Below the pieces are notes generated by a model. It saw nothing but the letters and a program-made list of their open reading frames with translations. It did not search any database and was not told the origin of the DNA. The position numbers and the translations under genes were made by a program. From positions 744,001 through 808,000 of the forward strand of contig CAWFTN010000001.1 of the NCBI GenBank assembly GCA_963818925.1: a DNA stretch of 64,000 bases, written 5' to 3'. Each line of letters starts with the position of its first letter. Position 1 is the first letter of the stretch. The stretch is from JAMXLG01 sp963818925. GTDB taxonomy: Bacteria > Vulcanimicrobiota > Vulcanimicrobiia > Vulcanimicrobiales > Vulcanimicrobiaceae. Positions 53,105 to 61,684 of this stretch are shown piece by piece.

Positions 53105-55899
53105 GGTGCAACGTCTTTCGTGAGATCGTTATACGTCTTGTCGTCGTTGTCGAGCGGAACGTCGTATTCGGCCCACATCGCAACGCCGCTGGGTCCCGGC
53201 GTTTGCCAGTGCAGGCGGTGATGCACGAGCTTTCCGCTCGTTGTCAACGCGTCGCCATTCTTTGGCCAAACGAACGTAATCTCGCCGATCGCATTGTGCC
53301 CGACGCAGTCTGCGAGTTTCGTGTTTTTGCTTATAGCGTCGGTGCGCGCGTTCGATGCTGCGGCGAAGGCTTGTGCGTATTGTGCTGCCGTTGCGCCGCT
53401 ACCCGGGAGGCCGGGTGGCGCCGTTGTTACCGGCGTCGTCTCCCCGCCGCGCGCGGGCGTAAGATAGTCGAGCCGGTACCGGTAATCCGGAGTAATGAAC
53501 GCGTCCGTGTGTGGGCTCGGGTTCAAATTCTGGTTGAACGTCGGTGCCGCGGCGGTTACATTGAACGGAAATGAAGTCTCAGTCGCGGCAGTCTTCTTTA
53601 CGATTGATTTGTCTGCTCCATTACGGGGGATGTTCCAGCCAACGTACGCCTCGGGAATATGCGGCGGAAGCGGACGTCCGAACAGCAGCAATGGAGCGAT
53701 CAATCCGATTAGCGCGCCGGCCGCCGCACCGATAACGCCTTCCTTAAACTTGTCGCCTGAACTCCCGCCGAACAGTCCCGCGTACGCCCACGCGCCGCCG
53801 ATGGCGGCTAGGGCGCCGGCTTCCAGTCCCAACAAGGGCGCGAACTTCAGCCATTGGTTTTTGCCGGGATCCGCGTTGGCGTAGCCTCCGAGTTCCACGG
53901 CGCGCGTTGACGGCGCTTCGTTCTTTAGCGAACTCGAGACGAGTTGCGCGATCACGATGTTGGCAGGTTGGGGCGTGGTATCGCCGAGACGCGTAGTCGC
54001 CCAATACGCCATGCGCGACGAGAAGCTAAAGTGAACGTCTCCTGAAAGAATAACGAGCGGCGCTACTATTGTTCCATCCCGCGTCGCGAGACGCTTCGTT
54101 AGCGCGACAATCAGCTCGTCGAAATCCCGGCTGGGAAAATCCCACGAGTCGTAGACGTCCCAGTAGTCGATCGCGCTTCTCGGCGTTTCGTGCCGCCGCA
54201 GCCAGGTGGTTAGCCATTGCGCGCCGCCCGCGTGAACGAGCAGCCGGATTTGAGCAATGGCCGGCGCATTGGTCGAACATACGAGCAGTTGCAAACGTTC
54301 GCCGAGCGGCGGTTTTGCGTTGACGATTTGATCGGAAAGCTGCCCGTACAGGAGTGTGGGAAGCGCGTTGTTTCCGACAAAGCCGCGCCACGTGCGCGTG
54401 TCGGTAACCAACACTTGATGCGATGGACCTTCAACGGTGAAATTATAGCGCAGCGATTGTGTGTTCACGTCTATGCCGTTGACCGTAACCGTGTCGTCAG
54501 GCGTGCCGGCGTGGAAGGCGTGCATCGATCTTGGCGGCGCGCCGGTGCTTGTGTCGTCCATCTCCTCGCGCTTGTGAACGCCAACCAGCGTCCTGATCGC
54601 GGGCGACGCCGTCTCAAAGGCCTGCGCGTTGTTTGCAGCGCCGGCCACCGCAGCTAGTTGCGCGAGCAATTGCGTGCCCGCCGCGGTGGGCGCGCCTGGA
54701 TCGAATTGCTCCGGCACGTTTCCCCACACTTGACAGACCGCATAGGCGGTCAGCGCATTTTGCACGATACGCACGCCCAGGTCGCGAGCGTATACTGCGT
54801 CGACGAAGTTACGCGTCATGTTGAAGTCGTCCGTCACTTCATGATCGTCGAGGATCATGTAGGTCGGAATGTTCGCCAGCGCGCGGCGCACTGAAGGCAG
54901 CGTCTTTCGAAATGTTTGCACGGCCGCTTGGCGGTCATCGTATTCCGATTGCACGGTAGCCGGTGCTGTCCAATCGGGGTGAGACGCGGCCAAAACATAG
55001 ATGTTCGATTCGAACTCTTCGTAGGTCATCGTTTCGCCCCACAAGACGTCGGACCAGACGAAGAGGTACATTGCGAAAAATTCGCCGAGCGACAGCAGAT
55101 GGCTACGGCGATCATCGCCCGTAAAGCCCGCACTCGTGACAACCGCAATGCGTCCGCTGGCCCCAATAGCGGATGCGGAGCTTGTCGTCGGATCGTTAGT
55201 AGGCAAAATTTCGCCCGTTCCGCTCCAGCTCAGCAAGACGTCAGCTGCATCGGTGAGCGACACCAGAAGTTCGTCGTCGCAATCGTCCGCGTAGATTTGA
55301 TCGCCGGTGAGCAAGAGTTGATGCGGCCGTGCTGTCGCGTCGCTCGCAGAGCTTCCGATCAAACCGTCGAGCGTTGCGAGTTGATCGGGCGTCGGGTTCT
55401 GCGTATTCTTCAGCGTGCCGCCGTGCGGTTTGCGGCACGATCCGTGCACGAGCCGTAACGAGTTGAGGTCTTGCGGGGGAAGCGCGAAACTCGGGAAGTC
55501 GAGCGAAGCATATGCCAGCACAGGCGCCGTCCCTCCGGTCGCGGTAGTTGCCTGCGCTAGATTCTGCGTCGACGCGCTCGCATCGGTCGTGACGATGGTG
55601 GCGTCGTAACAGTAAATTTTGCCCGGAACGAGCGGCGTGTCGGTGCGCACGGTCGCAGCGACGATGTGCAGGTTCTTTCCGATCGGCGTGGTGGTTGCCG
55701 GATCCGAGCTTGGCGCCGTCCCCGCTGCCATTAGCGGGTCACCGGGCGAACCGTTTTCGAACACGCGCAACGACACTTTGGCCGGCTTGCGGAGCGCAAA
55801 CCAAACCGTTACGGCATTCGGCGTAACCTGTCGCAAGATCGGCCCGGCCAGGACGAGCGGCATCGAGCCGAGGCGCCCACTAAGACTTTGCCAGCTCAC
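53101..55899 (-). CDS. Giant-cassette gene 1: PhoD-like metallophosphatase with internal membrane segment
   Basis: This 932-aa protein starts at a GTG with no Shine-Dalgarno. It has an N-terminal Fn3-like domain (TPNAVTVWFALRKPAKVSL) and the PhoD-type metallophosphatase signature: VHGSCRKPHGG, TGDQIYADD, ILDDHEVTDDF and LSGDVHFSFSS. The catalytic metal ligands are therefore in place. Unlike classical PhoD it has no Tat signal. Near residue 700 it carries two hydrophobic helices (LGLEAGALAAIGGAWAYAGL and VIGAAAGALIGLIAPLLLF). That suggests a membrane-embedded or membrane-inserting phosphatase/phosphodiesterase. It is the first gene of the five-gene cassette. Confidence 0.85.
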   Translation of the reverse strand: MSWQSLSGRLGSMPLVLAGPILRQVTPNAVTVWFALRKPAKVSLRVFENGSPGDPLMAAGTAPSSDPATTTPIGKNLHIVAATVRTDTPLVPGKIYCYDATIVTTDASASTQNLAQATTATGGTAPVLAYASLDFPSFALPPQDLNSLRLVHGSCRKPHGGTLKNTQNPTPDQLATLDGLIGSSASDATARPHQLLLTGDQIYADDCDDELLVSLTDAADVLLSWSGTGEILPTNDPTTSSASAIGASGRIAVVTSAGFTGDDRRSHLLSLGEFFAMYLFVWSDVLWGETMTYEEFESNIYVLAASHPDWTAPATVQSEYDDRQAAVQTFRKTLPSVRRALANIPTYMILDDHEVTDDFNMTRNFVDAVYARDLGVRIVQNALTAYAVCQVWGNVPEQFDPGAPTAAGTQLLAQLAAVAGAANNAQAFETASPAIRTLVGVHKREEMDDTSTGAPPRSMHAFHAGTPDDTVTVNGIDVNTQSLRYNFTVEGPSHQVLVTDTRTWRGFVGNNALPTLLYGQLSDQIVNAKPPLGERLQLLVCSTNAPAIAQIRLLVHAGGAQWLTTWLRRHETPRSAIDYWDVYDSWDFPSRDFDELIVALTKRLATRDGTIVAPLVILSGDVHFSFSSRMAYWATTRLGDTTPQPANIVIAQLVSSSLKNEAPSTRAVELGGYANADPGKNQWLKFAPLLGLEAGALAAIGGAWAYAGLFGGSSGDKFKEGVIGAAAGALIGLIAPLLLFGRPLPPHIPEAYVGWNIPRNGADKSIVKKTAATETSFPFNVTAAAPTFNQNLNPSPHTDAFITPDYRYRLDYLTPARGGETTPVTTAPPGLPGSGATAAQYAQAFAAASNARTDAISKNTKLADCVGHNAIGEITFVWPKNGDALTTSGKLVHHRLHWQTPGPSGVAMWAEYDVPLDNDDKTYNDLTKDVAP

Positions 55900-56071
55900 G
55901 ATGCGATAGTGACAAAATCACACCCTTGTTTCGAAAGAACCGACCTTCAAGGAGTATAACCCACTTTGCATCGTTCACGGCGATGCGCGGCCAATCGAAC
56001 ATGGTAATCGTTCTTCGTGAAATACGGAGAAGGCGTTCAATTCCTGTTGGATGAGATGAAAGGGTGCTCCA

Positions 56072-57040
56072 TTGATCTGGGATATGCACGCGTGTCCTCC
56101 GCGCAAGATCGATAGCGATCTAACGGAAGTGCTCGAGCGGTATAGAGCCGCGGGTTTTGATGCGGTGACCATTAATGTTGCCGATTCGTTTTGGACGCTC
56201 GAGGATGCAATTCGCACAACTGCGTCGTTTCGCCGGCAAATCGCGGCGCATCGCGATCGGTATATGCTTGTGCGAACTATTGAAGACTTACGAACGGCTC
56301 GCTCGAGCGGGAAGCTTGCTGTAAGTTTTGATGTGGAGGGTGCGCTATCGATCGGCGATCAGCTCGACGTTGTCGATCTCTATTATGAACTCGGCGTACG
56401 CTGGATGGCGTTTGTCTACAACCGGCAAAATCTAGTCGGATCGGGCGTCCATGACGATCCGGATGCGGGGCTCACGGCGTTTGGCCGCCGCTTAGTCGAA
56501 CGCATGGAAGAAGTTGGACTGATTAAGTGCTGCTCGCATACCGGCTATCGCACCGCACTCGACGTGTTCGCGATGAGCCGGAAGCCGGCGATTCTTTCGC
56601 ATTCGAATCCGCGCGCGCTTGTCGACCACGAGCGTAATGTGCCCGACGAAGTGTTACGCGCGTGCGCGGGAACGGGTGGCGTCGTGGGCATCAACGGCAT
56701 CGGCCTCTTTCTCGGCGCGGACACGCCGAATGCATCAGACGTCTTTCGGCACATCGATTATGTCGTGCAACTCGTCGGTCCCGATCACGTTGGAATTGGC
56801 CTTGACGCGCTGTTTCCTCGAAGTTCAGACGACGACGGAAGCCTGACCCGCGAACGCGATCAAAACTACTGGCCGCGAAGCAAGGGCTACAACACAAATC
56901 CGACTTCACTTGGGCCGGAGGTGTTGCCGGACATCATCGAAGTGATGCGTCGTAACGGGTACGGGCAGTCCGCGATTGATGGAATCTTAGGTGGAAACTT
57001 TGCGCGCGTTGCTGCGCAATGCTGGAAGCCCGAGGGTTAG
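56072..57040 (+). CDS. Membrane dipeptidase (peptidase M19, renal-dipeptidase-like)
   Basis: This 322-aa protein starts at a TTG with AAAGG placed 8 nt upstream. M19 features: N-terminal WDMHACPP (metal His), SFDVEGALSIGD (metal Glu), KCCSHTGYRTA and LSHSNPRAL (metal His residues), and GIGLDALFP (Asp). The usual HxD of the family is HAC here, so one first-shell residue deviates. It hydrolyses dipeptides, often D-containing, or beta-lactam-like amides. No signal peptide. Convergent with a small Cys-rich gene; the stops overlap as TTAG. Confidence 0.85.
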   Translation: MIWDMHACPPRKIDSDLTEVLERYRAAGFDAVTINVADSFWTLEDAIRTTASFRRQIAAHRDRYMLVRTIEDLRTARSSGKLAVSFDVEGALSIGDQLDVVDLYYELGVRWMAFVYNRQNLVGSGVHDDPDAGLTAFGRRLVERMEEVGLIKCCSHTGYRTALDVFAMSRKPAILSHSNPRALVDHERNVPDEVLRACAGTGGVVGINGIGLFLGADTPNASDVFRHIDYVVQLVGPDHVGIGLDALFPRSSDDDGSLTRERDQNYWPRSKGYNTNPTSLGPEVLPDIIEVMRRNGYGQSAIDGILGGNFARVAAQCWKPEG

Positions 57041-57240
57041 CTCGCGGACTTCAGTTGCGCGGGCGCGACTTCGCCGATGCGCTCGCGTGTTTGCCGGCAC
57101 TTGCAGTGGCGCGGATTGCGCCGCCGCGGATCGTTCTGCGGTGGCCGGTCCCAGGCCGCGCAGCCATGGCTATCGTGAAGTCCGCGGTCGTGGCCGCAAA
57201 CGCACGTAGACGGCTCCGCTGTTAGCAGGCTGGCGCTCAT
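57037..57240 (-). CDS. Small Cys/His-rich zinc-binding-like protein
   Basis: From the ATG at 57240 this is 67 aa with TCVCGHDRGLHDSHGC and RHCKCRQ, giving Cys and His pairs that could hold one zinc. I know no named family, though CxCGHxxxxH motifs occur in many small bacterial proteins. A GTG upstream would lengthen it. Stop overlaps the M19 stop. Confidence 0.55.
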   Translation of the reverse strand: MSASLLTAEPSTCVCGHDRGLHDSHGCAAWDRPPQNDPRRRNPRHCKCRQTRERIGEVAPAQLKSAS

Positions 57241-57357
57241 TGGAGTCCCACCATACACCAGGCCGGCGCTGCCTGCAAGGGCTTCCTCCCTTTTTGAAGG
57301 CTCCAATAAATCGGGCGTACAAGCGAAGCCCTGCCGGAAGAGGGCGAACGAGTATTA

Positions 57358-57948
57358 TTAGCTGCGGCGTTTGCGCGTAGTTTTTTTCCGCGCGCCGGCT
57401 TTTGCTCCGCGCGAAGTCTTGCGGTCCGTGCTTTTACCTGCGGCAGCCTTGCGCGTCGTGGCTTTTCGTTTCGATGACTTGCGGCCGCTCACGTCAACGC
57501 CTTCAGCCTGCATCCGTTCCTTGAGCTTTTGCCATTGGTCGCCAAGCTTTGCGCGTTCATCATTTTCCATGAGTTCTTTGGCCATCTTGAAGATCTTGGA
57601 CTCTTCCTCTTGCACATGGTGCTTTACGCTCTCACCGAGCACTTGCAATTCGGCCTTGAATTTCTCGTCGGGCTTGCGGCCTGAGTTCACGAGCGCGATC
57701 AGGTGCTTCATTACGTCGTGCTCCGTATATGCCTCGAACACGTCGACGCGCTCGTCCTCGTCCTCGGCGCCGTCGCGTAAGCGCGGGTAGAAGAGCTTCT
57801 CTTCATTGAGCGCGTGCATTGTGAGCTTTTCCGACATCTCGGCTGCGATTTGGCGCAACTGCTCGTCGCCCGGTTCGCAGGGTTCGATTTGATCGATGAG
57901 TTCGCGTACTTCCCGGTGCTCTTGCTTGATAACGTCGAGAATGTCCAC
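57358..57948 (-). CDS. Hemerythrin-domain protein with histone-like basic tail
   Basis: This is 196 aa. Residues 1-135 are an HHE hemerythrin domain with iron ligands in IKQEHREVRELI, LTMHALNEEKLFYPRL, YTEHDVMKHLIAL and VKHHVQEEESKIF. Residues about 150-196 are a Lys/Arg/Ala/Thr-rich tail (KRKATTRKAAAGKS, GARKKTTRKRRS) like bacterial histone H1/AlgP proteins. The domain senses O2 or NO or stores iron; the tail probably binds nucleic acid. GTG start with GAGGAG 5 nt upstream. Confidence 0.88.
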   Translation of the reverse strand: MDILDVIKQEHREVRELIDQIEPCEPGDEQLRQIAAEMSEKLTMHALNEEKLFYPRLRDGAEDEDERVDVFEAYTEHDVMKHLIALVNSGRKPDEKFKAELQVLGESVKHHVQEEESKIFKMAKELMENDERAKLGDQWQKLKERMQAEGVDVSGRKSSKRKATTRKAAAGKSTDRKTSRGAKAGARKKTTRKRRS

Positions 57949-58119
57949 AATTGCTCCTCATATAAAATTTCGAAGTGTTGGTGTCACTATTGCCGCCTAG
58001 GCGCGAGGCAAAACGGACGTACGGGCAGCGTAGTGAGTTCGACTATCATTTTCAGCGCGAGCGTGAAGATTTTGCGACGGTCGGATGACTGGTTTAGCCT
58101 CAGTTAGAATTCAGGCACG

Positions 58120-58380
58120 ATGGATTCCGCGCAGCGATCGTATGACCACGGCGATCTCCTTGAGACAATTTGGCAAAAGCTAAGGAGACAGGCCAGCGTC
58201 ATGGCAGCATCCGACGAAAACGGATTAACGGAGCGAGAGCTAATGCTTGTTGTGCGCGCAATCATAAGAAGCGCTGCGCCCGGCATGACGATGGGGCCTG
58301 AGACGCTCATGTTTTACGTCCAAGAGTTTCGCGATATGGTGCGCAGGCTGAGGGACGATCAGCTCAGCGCGGATTTGTGA
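58120..58380 (+). CDS. Small helical protein, paralogue of the convergent gene at 58.5 kb
   Basis: This 86-aa protein is helical with WQKLRRQASVMAASDENGLT and TLMFYVQEFRDMVRRLRDD. The second stretch matches the convergent neighbour (EAMDFYVCELRTLTERA) in a shared FYVxExR core, and the overall layout is the same. Start ATG; TAGAAT lies 9 nt upstream and may be a -10 box. No named family. Confidence 0.6.
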   Translation: MDSAQRSYDHGDLLETIWQKLRRQASVMAASDENGLTERELMLVVRAIIRSAAPGMTMGPETLMFYVQEFRDMVRRLRDDQLSADL

Positions 58381-58419
58381 CTTCGCAACCCCTAGCACTG
58401 CATTGGAAGAGTCGCGACA

Positions 58420-58668
58420 TCAGCGTGGCGCTCTTTCGGTGAGCGTGCGCAGTTCGCATACGTAGAAATCCATCGCTTCCGGTTTCAATTCAACCGTCCT
58501 GAAGCGATCGTCAGCGCGAAGCAACGCCAGAATTTCAGCACGGCCTTGCTCAACGCTCAAGATACGTCCGTCGGCGGCGATTTGCGCAGCTCGTTCTTTG
58601 ATTGCTCGCCAGAGGGCGAAGGTGAATTGATCTTCCCTCACAGCAAGTTCATGCCCAGAAGCTTTCAC
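58420..58668 (-). CDS. Small helical protein, paralogue of the convergent gene at 58.2 kb
   Basis: This 82-aa protein resembles its convergent neighbour: FALWRAIKERAAQIAADGRI corresponds to ETIWQKLRRQASVMAASDEN and ELKPEAMDFYVCELRTL to MGPETLMFYVQEFRDM. Both are about 85 aa. An inverted duplication with divergence is the simplest explanation. Function unknown. Confidence 0.55.
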   Translation of the reverse strand: MKASGHELAVREDQFTFALWRAIKERAAQIAADGRILSVEQGRAEILALLRADDRFRTVELKPEAMDFYVCELRTLTERAPR

Positions 58669-58762
58669 ACAAAACGCGTGCTCAGCGCGCGATGCCGATC
58701 AAAACAAAACATCCGAAATAGCGTAGGTGAACGGGCTAGCCATAATCTCGAGGTCCAATAAA

Positions 58763-59182
58763 GTGGAGGGTTGCGACGTTACCGTTTCTGAAGGTGTTCC
58801 TAGCAACGATACACAGAGGAGACATACCTTCCAGCAGAATAACGATGTGCAGCTTGTCGAACTTTCAGGTGATTACGATATTGCATCGTCACCTATTCGC
58901 CTCGCGCAAGAGCTCGACCGGGCGGCTGGTCACGAATACGTTGTGCTTGACTTTAGCGGCGTGACTTACATGGATTCCTCAGCGATCGCGCGGCTCATTC
59001 AAATGCGCAATCAACGGAAGGCAAACGAGCTTCCGGCGCCGCACTTCGCGGCGCTTCCGCCGATGATTCAAAAACTCTTTAGGTTGCTCGGGTTCCATAG
59101 TTTGTGGCGAATCCACGGAACCGTAGAAGAAGCCATAAGTGAATTGAAAAGCGACAAGGATTTCGAAGCCGTCAAAAATTAG
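58763..59182 (+). CDS. STAS-domain protein (anti-sigma factor antagonist-like)
   Basis: From the GTG at 58763 (GAGG 9-10 nt upstream) this is 139 aa. The STAS core is VQLVELSGDYDIASSPIRLA then EYVVLDFSGVTYMDSSAIARL, where the Ser in DSS is the usual phosphorylation site in SpoIIAA-type antagonists. Later FRLLGFHSLWRIHGTVEEAI closes the fold. An upstream GTG at 58727 would add 12 residues. It would act in partner switching that controls a sigma factor or another output; no RsbW-type kinase is adjacent. Confidence 0.85.
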   Translation: MEGCDVTVSEGVPSNDTQRRHTFQQNNDVQLVELSGDYDIASSPIRLAQELDRAAGHEYVVLDFSGVTYMDSSAIARLIQMRNQRKANELPAPHFAALPPMIQKLFRLLGFHSLWRIHGTVEEAISELKSDKDFEAVKN

Positions 59183-59369
59183 CGGACGCAAGTACAGCGG
59201 CGACGCCGAACGGTTTCATTGAAGGGCTCTGCTGCGTACTTCGGCACGAAGGGATCGCGCAATCCGAAGGCATTCTCCTTCATTAGCGAGGCGTCGCAAA
59301 GGTCGTCGTCGGTCCACGCGCTGACGCCGCGTGTCTGGAGCTCGTGTGCGCCGTTGGGATACCAAACGC

Positions 59370-60249
59370 CCCATTAGTCGCGTACGAGTCATATGCGTCC
59401 AGCCGCGCGTTGAAAAATTTGCGCGCGTCTGCTCGTACGATCGCGCCGGCCTTGGCTTCAGCGATCCAGGTCCGATGCCTCGCGATGCATCGGCCATCAC
59501 CTCTGACTTGCACGCACTTCTGCATGCTGCGCACATTCCTGGTCCATACGTGCTCGTTGCGCATTCAGCGGGCGAACTCTATGCGCAGGTTTATGCCGGC
59601 CGCTATCGATCAGAAGTGGCCGGAATGGTCCTTGTCGATCCATCGTTTCCGTATCAAGCTAAGGCGATGGCGCGTGCCGTTCCGAACTCGCCGAAAGAAA
59701 CCTCGGATACGCCTATCCTCGAAGGCTCGCGTGCCAAAGAGCCGCACATGAGGGCACGACACGCAACCAAGCGTGCAAAGAACATGCGAGATCGACGATG
59801 CAGCGGTCTCTGCTGCATGCAAGAAGTCATCAGCCTATTTATGTATGTATTGGCGATATTATTTCCGATGGTTCCGATACGCTCGTGTATGGGATGTTCT
59901 GGTCAGGGAGTTTGAGTCGTTAGATACCCGTAGCTCTGATGAGGCGGTACGATTGCCGCGAAACTACGGCGCGATGCCGCTCGTCGTCCTTACGTCGGAC
60001 CCCAAAACCTGGTCGCGATATGGCCCGCACGGGACGGTGATGTGGACCGTCTGGAGAAGTGCGCACGATCAGCTTGCGGCGCGCTCAACGCTCGGCGTCA
60101 GTTACGTAGTCGATGGCTCGAGTCATAATATCGAATGCGATCGTCCCAACGCAGTGGTTTCGGCGGTCTACAAAGTCCTCCAACAAGTCGCATCTCGCGG
60201 GCGTTTAGGTCAGGCAATGTTAATCGGCAAGACCTTTCCGAGGCGGTGA
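59370..60249 (+). pseudogene. Decayed alpha/beta hydrolase, N-terminally truncated and frameshifted
   Basis: Fragments match the intact hydrolase at 60.6-61.7 kb: KFARVCSYDRAGLGFSDPGP, then PYVLVAHSAGELYAQVYAGR (nucleophile HSAG) and MVLVDPSFPY. At about 59750 the frame changes to one holding FESLDTRSSDEAVRLPRNYG and MPLVVLTSDP, then GVSYVVDGSSHNIECDRPNA. The N-terminal GxGSPTVILEAG region is missing and the signal peptide is not found. It is opposite in strand to its intact relative, so an inverted duplication followed by decay is likely. Confidence 0.65.
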
Positions 60250-60590
60250 ACGAACAAATGACCGATTCTCTTCTGCGGCAGGAAATGAAGACAGGGCTAT
60301 AGCCATCTGCAGTTCGGGTAACGGGTTCGATGGCCGTTGCGTCCGTCGAGCTTTGCTGTATTACTGGTCTCATGGGCGGCGATATTCTCACGAAGAGTCG
60401 GTATTTCACCGGCGCGCCTAATTATATTCGACGAGCCCCACGAAGCGATATCGGTCTATGGTATGACCATTGTTTATCCATAGACAGAAGCCGTTACGCC
60501 AAGATCCGCTTCGTGAGATTCTCCGAGATGAACCTGGCCGCAATCTTCTCGGAAGGCGGCGCGCGTTTGACACGAATTTGAAATATCAGC
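60250..60590. other. Non-coding gap between the decayed and intact hydrolase genes
   Basis: About 340 nt in which I can support no gene. The short frames lack coding character. It may hold degenerate sequence from the same duplication. Confidence 0.45.
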
Positions 60591-61661
60591 CTAGCGTTGA
60601 TCGTAACGCGCTTGATCGATTACCTCTTGAATTGCTGAGATGACCGCAGGCGGCCGATCGAGCAAAATCGCGTGGGTCGTGCCGGCGATGATAAAGTGTG
60701 CGCCTACACTAGACAGACTTGCGAGATGTTCGTCGGCAGCGTTCTTGGCGAGCCATTCCGCGCGCTGCGCAGCAACCGAGAAAGTCAGGTCGTTCGCGTC
60801 GATGTCGCCTTCCTCAGAATCGGTGAGAACGATCAGTGGGAGATTTCCGTACGGACGTTCTGCTGCGCGAACTTCGGCGGGGTCACCTTGCGTAGCCCGA
60901 ACCTCGAGCGCCTCAACTTTCCAGAACGAAGCACGTTCCACGTGTTTGCCCCGCACTTTTCTAATGGCGCACTCCGCGCCGATGATCTTCGAACAACCGC
61001 CTTCACGCAAGTAGGCGGCGAGGCCGGGAAAGAATGCGCACGTTCCGCGTGAGACATTCACGGCACAGTTGTCATACTGCTTGTACCAATCGCGTATTCC
61101 TTGCTCTCCCCATTGAGGAGTTTTTTTCATGATGGCCTCATCGAGTTTCAAACCATCCTCGATCGTGTCAAACTCTGTGTCTGGATCGACCTCAACGAGT
61201 CCGACAACATCGTTTGGATATCGGTATTGATAGAGGCGCGTAAATAGGCCACCGCTCGACCATCCGACAAGTACGTAAGGCCTAGCGACGCCAGCATTTG
61301 CGAGAAGTGTATGCAAATCGTGCACGATTGCGGACGCGTCGCGCGGACCGCCGGTAGGATCACTGAAACCCAAACCGGCGCGATCGTATGAGCAGACCTT
61401 CGTCGTTCGCGAAATGGCCGGCTGCACTCGTCGCCAAGCGCTCGAATCAGCAAGGAGACCCGCCTCAAGTATTACCGTTGGGGAACCCTTCCCCGTGCAA
61501 AGCAGGTTCAGCCGTCGTCCGCCTACATTGACTAAGCGTTGTGGGCGAACATACCAATTGACGTTATACGGCTCTGGTTTCTGCGGCGACGTTGCCGCGA
61601 TTTGCGCGAGGAGAACTGTGCTGATCACGGCAGCACGAAACAAGCATGTAAATGCTTTCAC
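60591..61661 (-). CDS. Exported alpha/beta hydrolase
   Basis: This 356-aa protein starts at GTG (AAAGGA 5 nt upstream) with a signal peptide (LFRAAVISTVLLAQIAA). The fold is clear: GKGSPTVILEAGLLADSS (oxyanion region), VCSYDRAGLGFSDP, the nucleophile in LVGWSSGGLFTRL and the catalytic His in AGTTHAILLDRPPAV. It probably hydrolyses an ester or amide outside the membrane. It is followed downstream by nothing coupled; its decayed relative lies convergently. Confidence 0.85.
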   Translation of the reverse strand: MKAFTCLFRAAVISTVLLAQIAATSPQKPEPYNVNWYVRPQRLVNVGGRRLNLLCTGKGSPTVILEAGLLADSSAWRRVQPAISRTTKVCSYDRAGLGFSDPTGGPRDASAIVHDLHTLLANAGVARPYVLVGWSSGGLFTRLYQYRYPNDVVGLVEVDPDTEFDTIEDGLKLDEAIMKKTPQWGEQGIRDWYKQYDNCAVNVSRGTCAFFPGLAAYLREGGCSKIIGAECAIRKVRGKHVERASFWKVEALEVRATQGDPAEVRAAERPYGNLPLIVLTDSEEGDIDANDLTFSVAAQRAEWLAKNAADEHLASLSSVGAHFIIAGTTHAILLDRPPAVISAIQEVIDQARYDQR

Positions 61662-61684
61662 GCGTGTCCTTTCGAAGCGACGTT

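Noticed and set aside
56072..56110. Loss of activity of the M19 dipeptidase because HxD reads HAC
   Set aside because: Other metal ligands are present and several M19 subfamilies vary at this point, so I report it only as a deviation.
57271..57335. Inverted repeat AGGGCTTC/GAAGCCCT between the hemerythrin and Cys-rich genes
   Set aside because: Only 8 bp with a loop near 40 nt and no T tract; too weak to call a terminator or attachment site.
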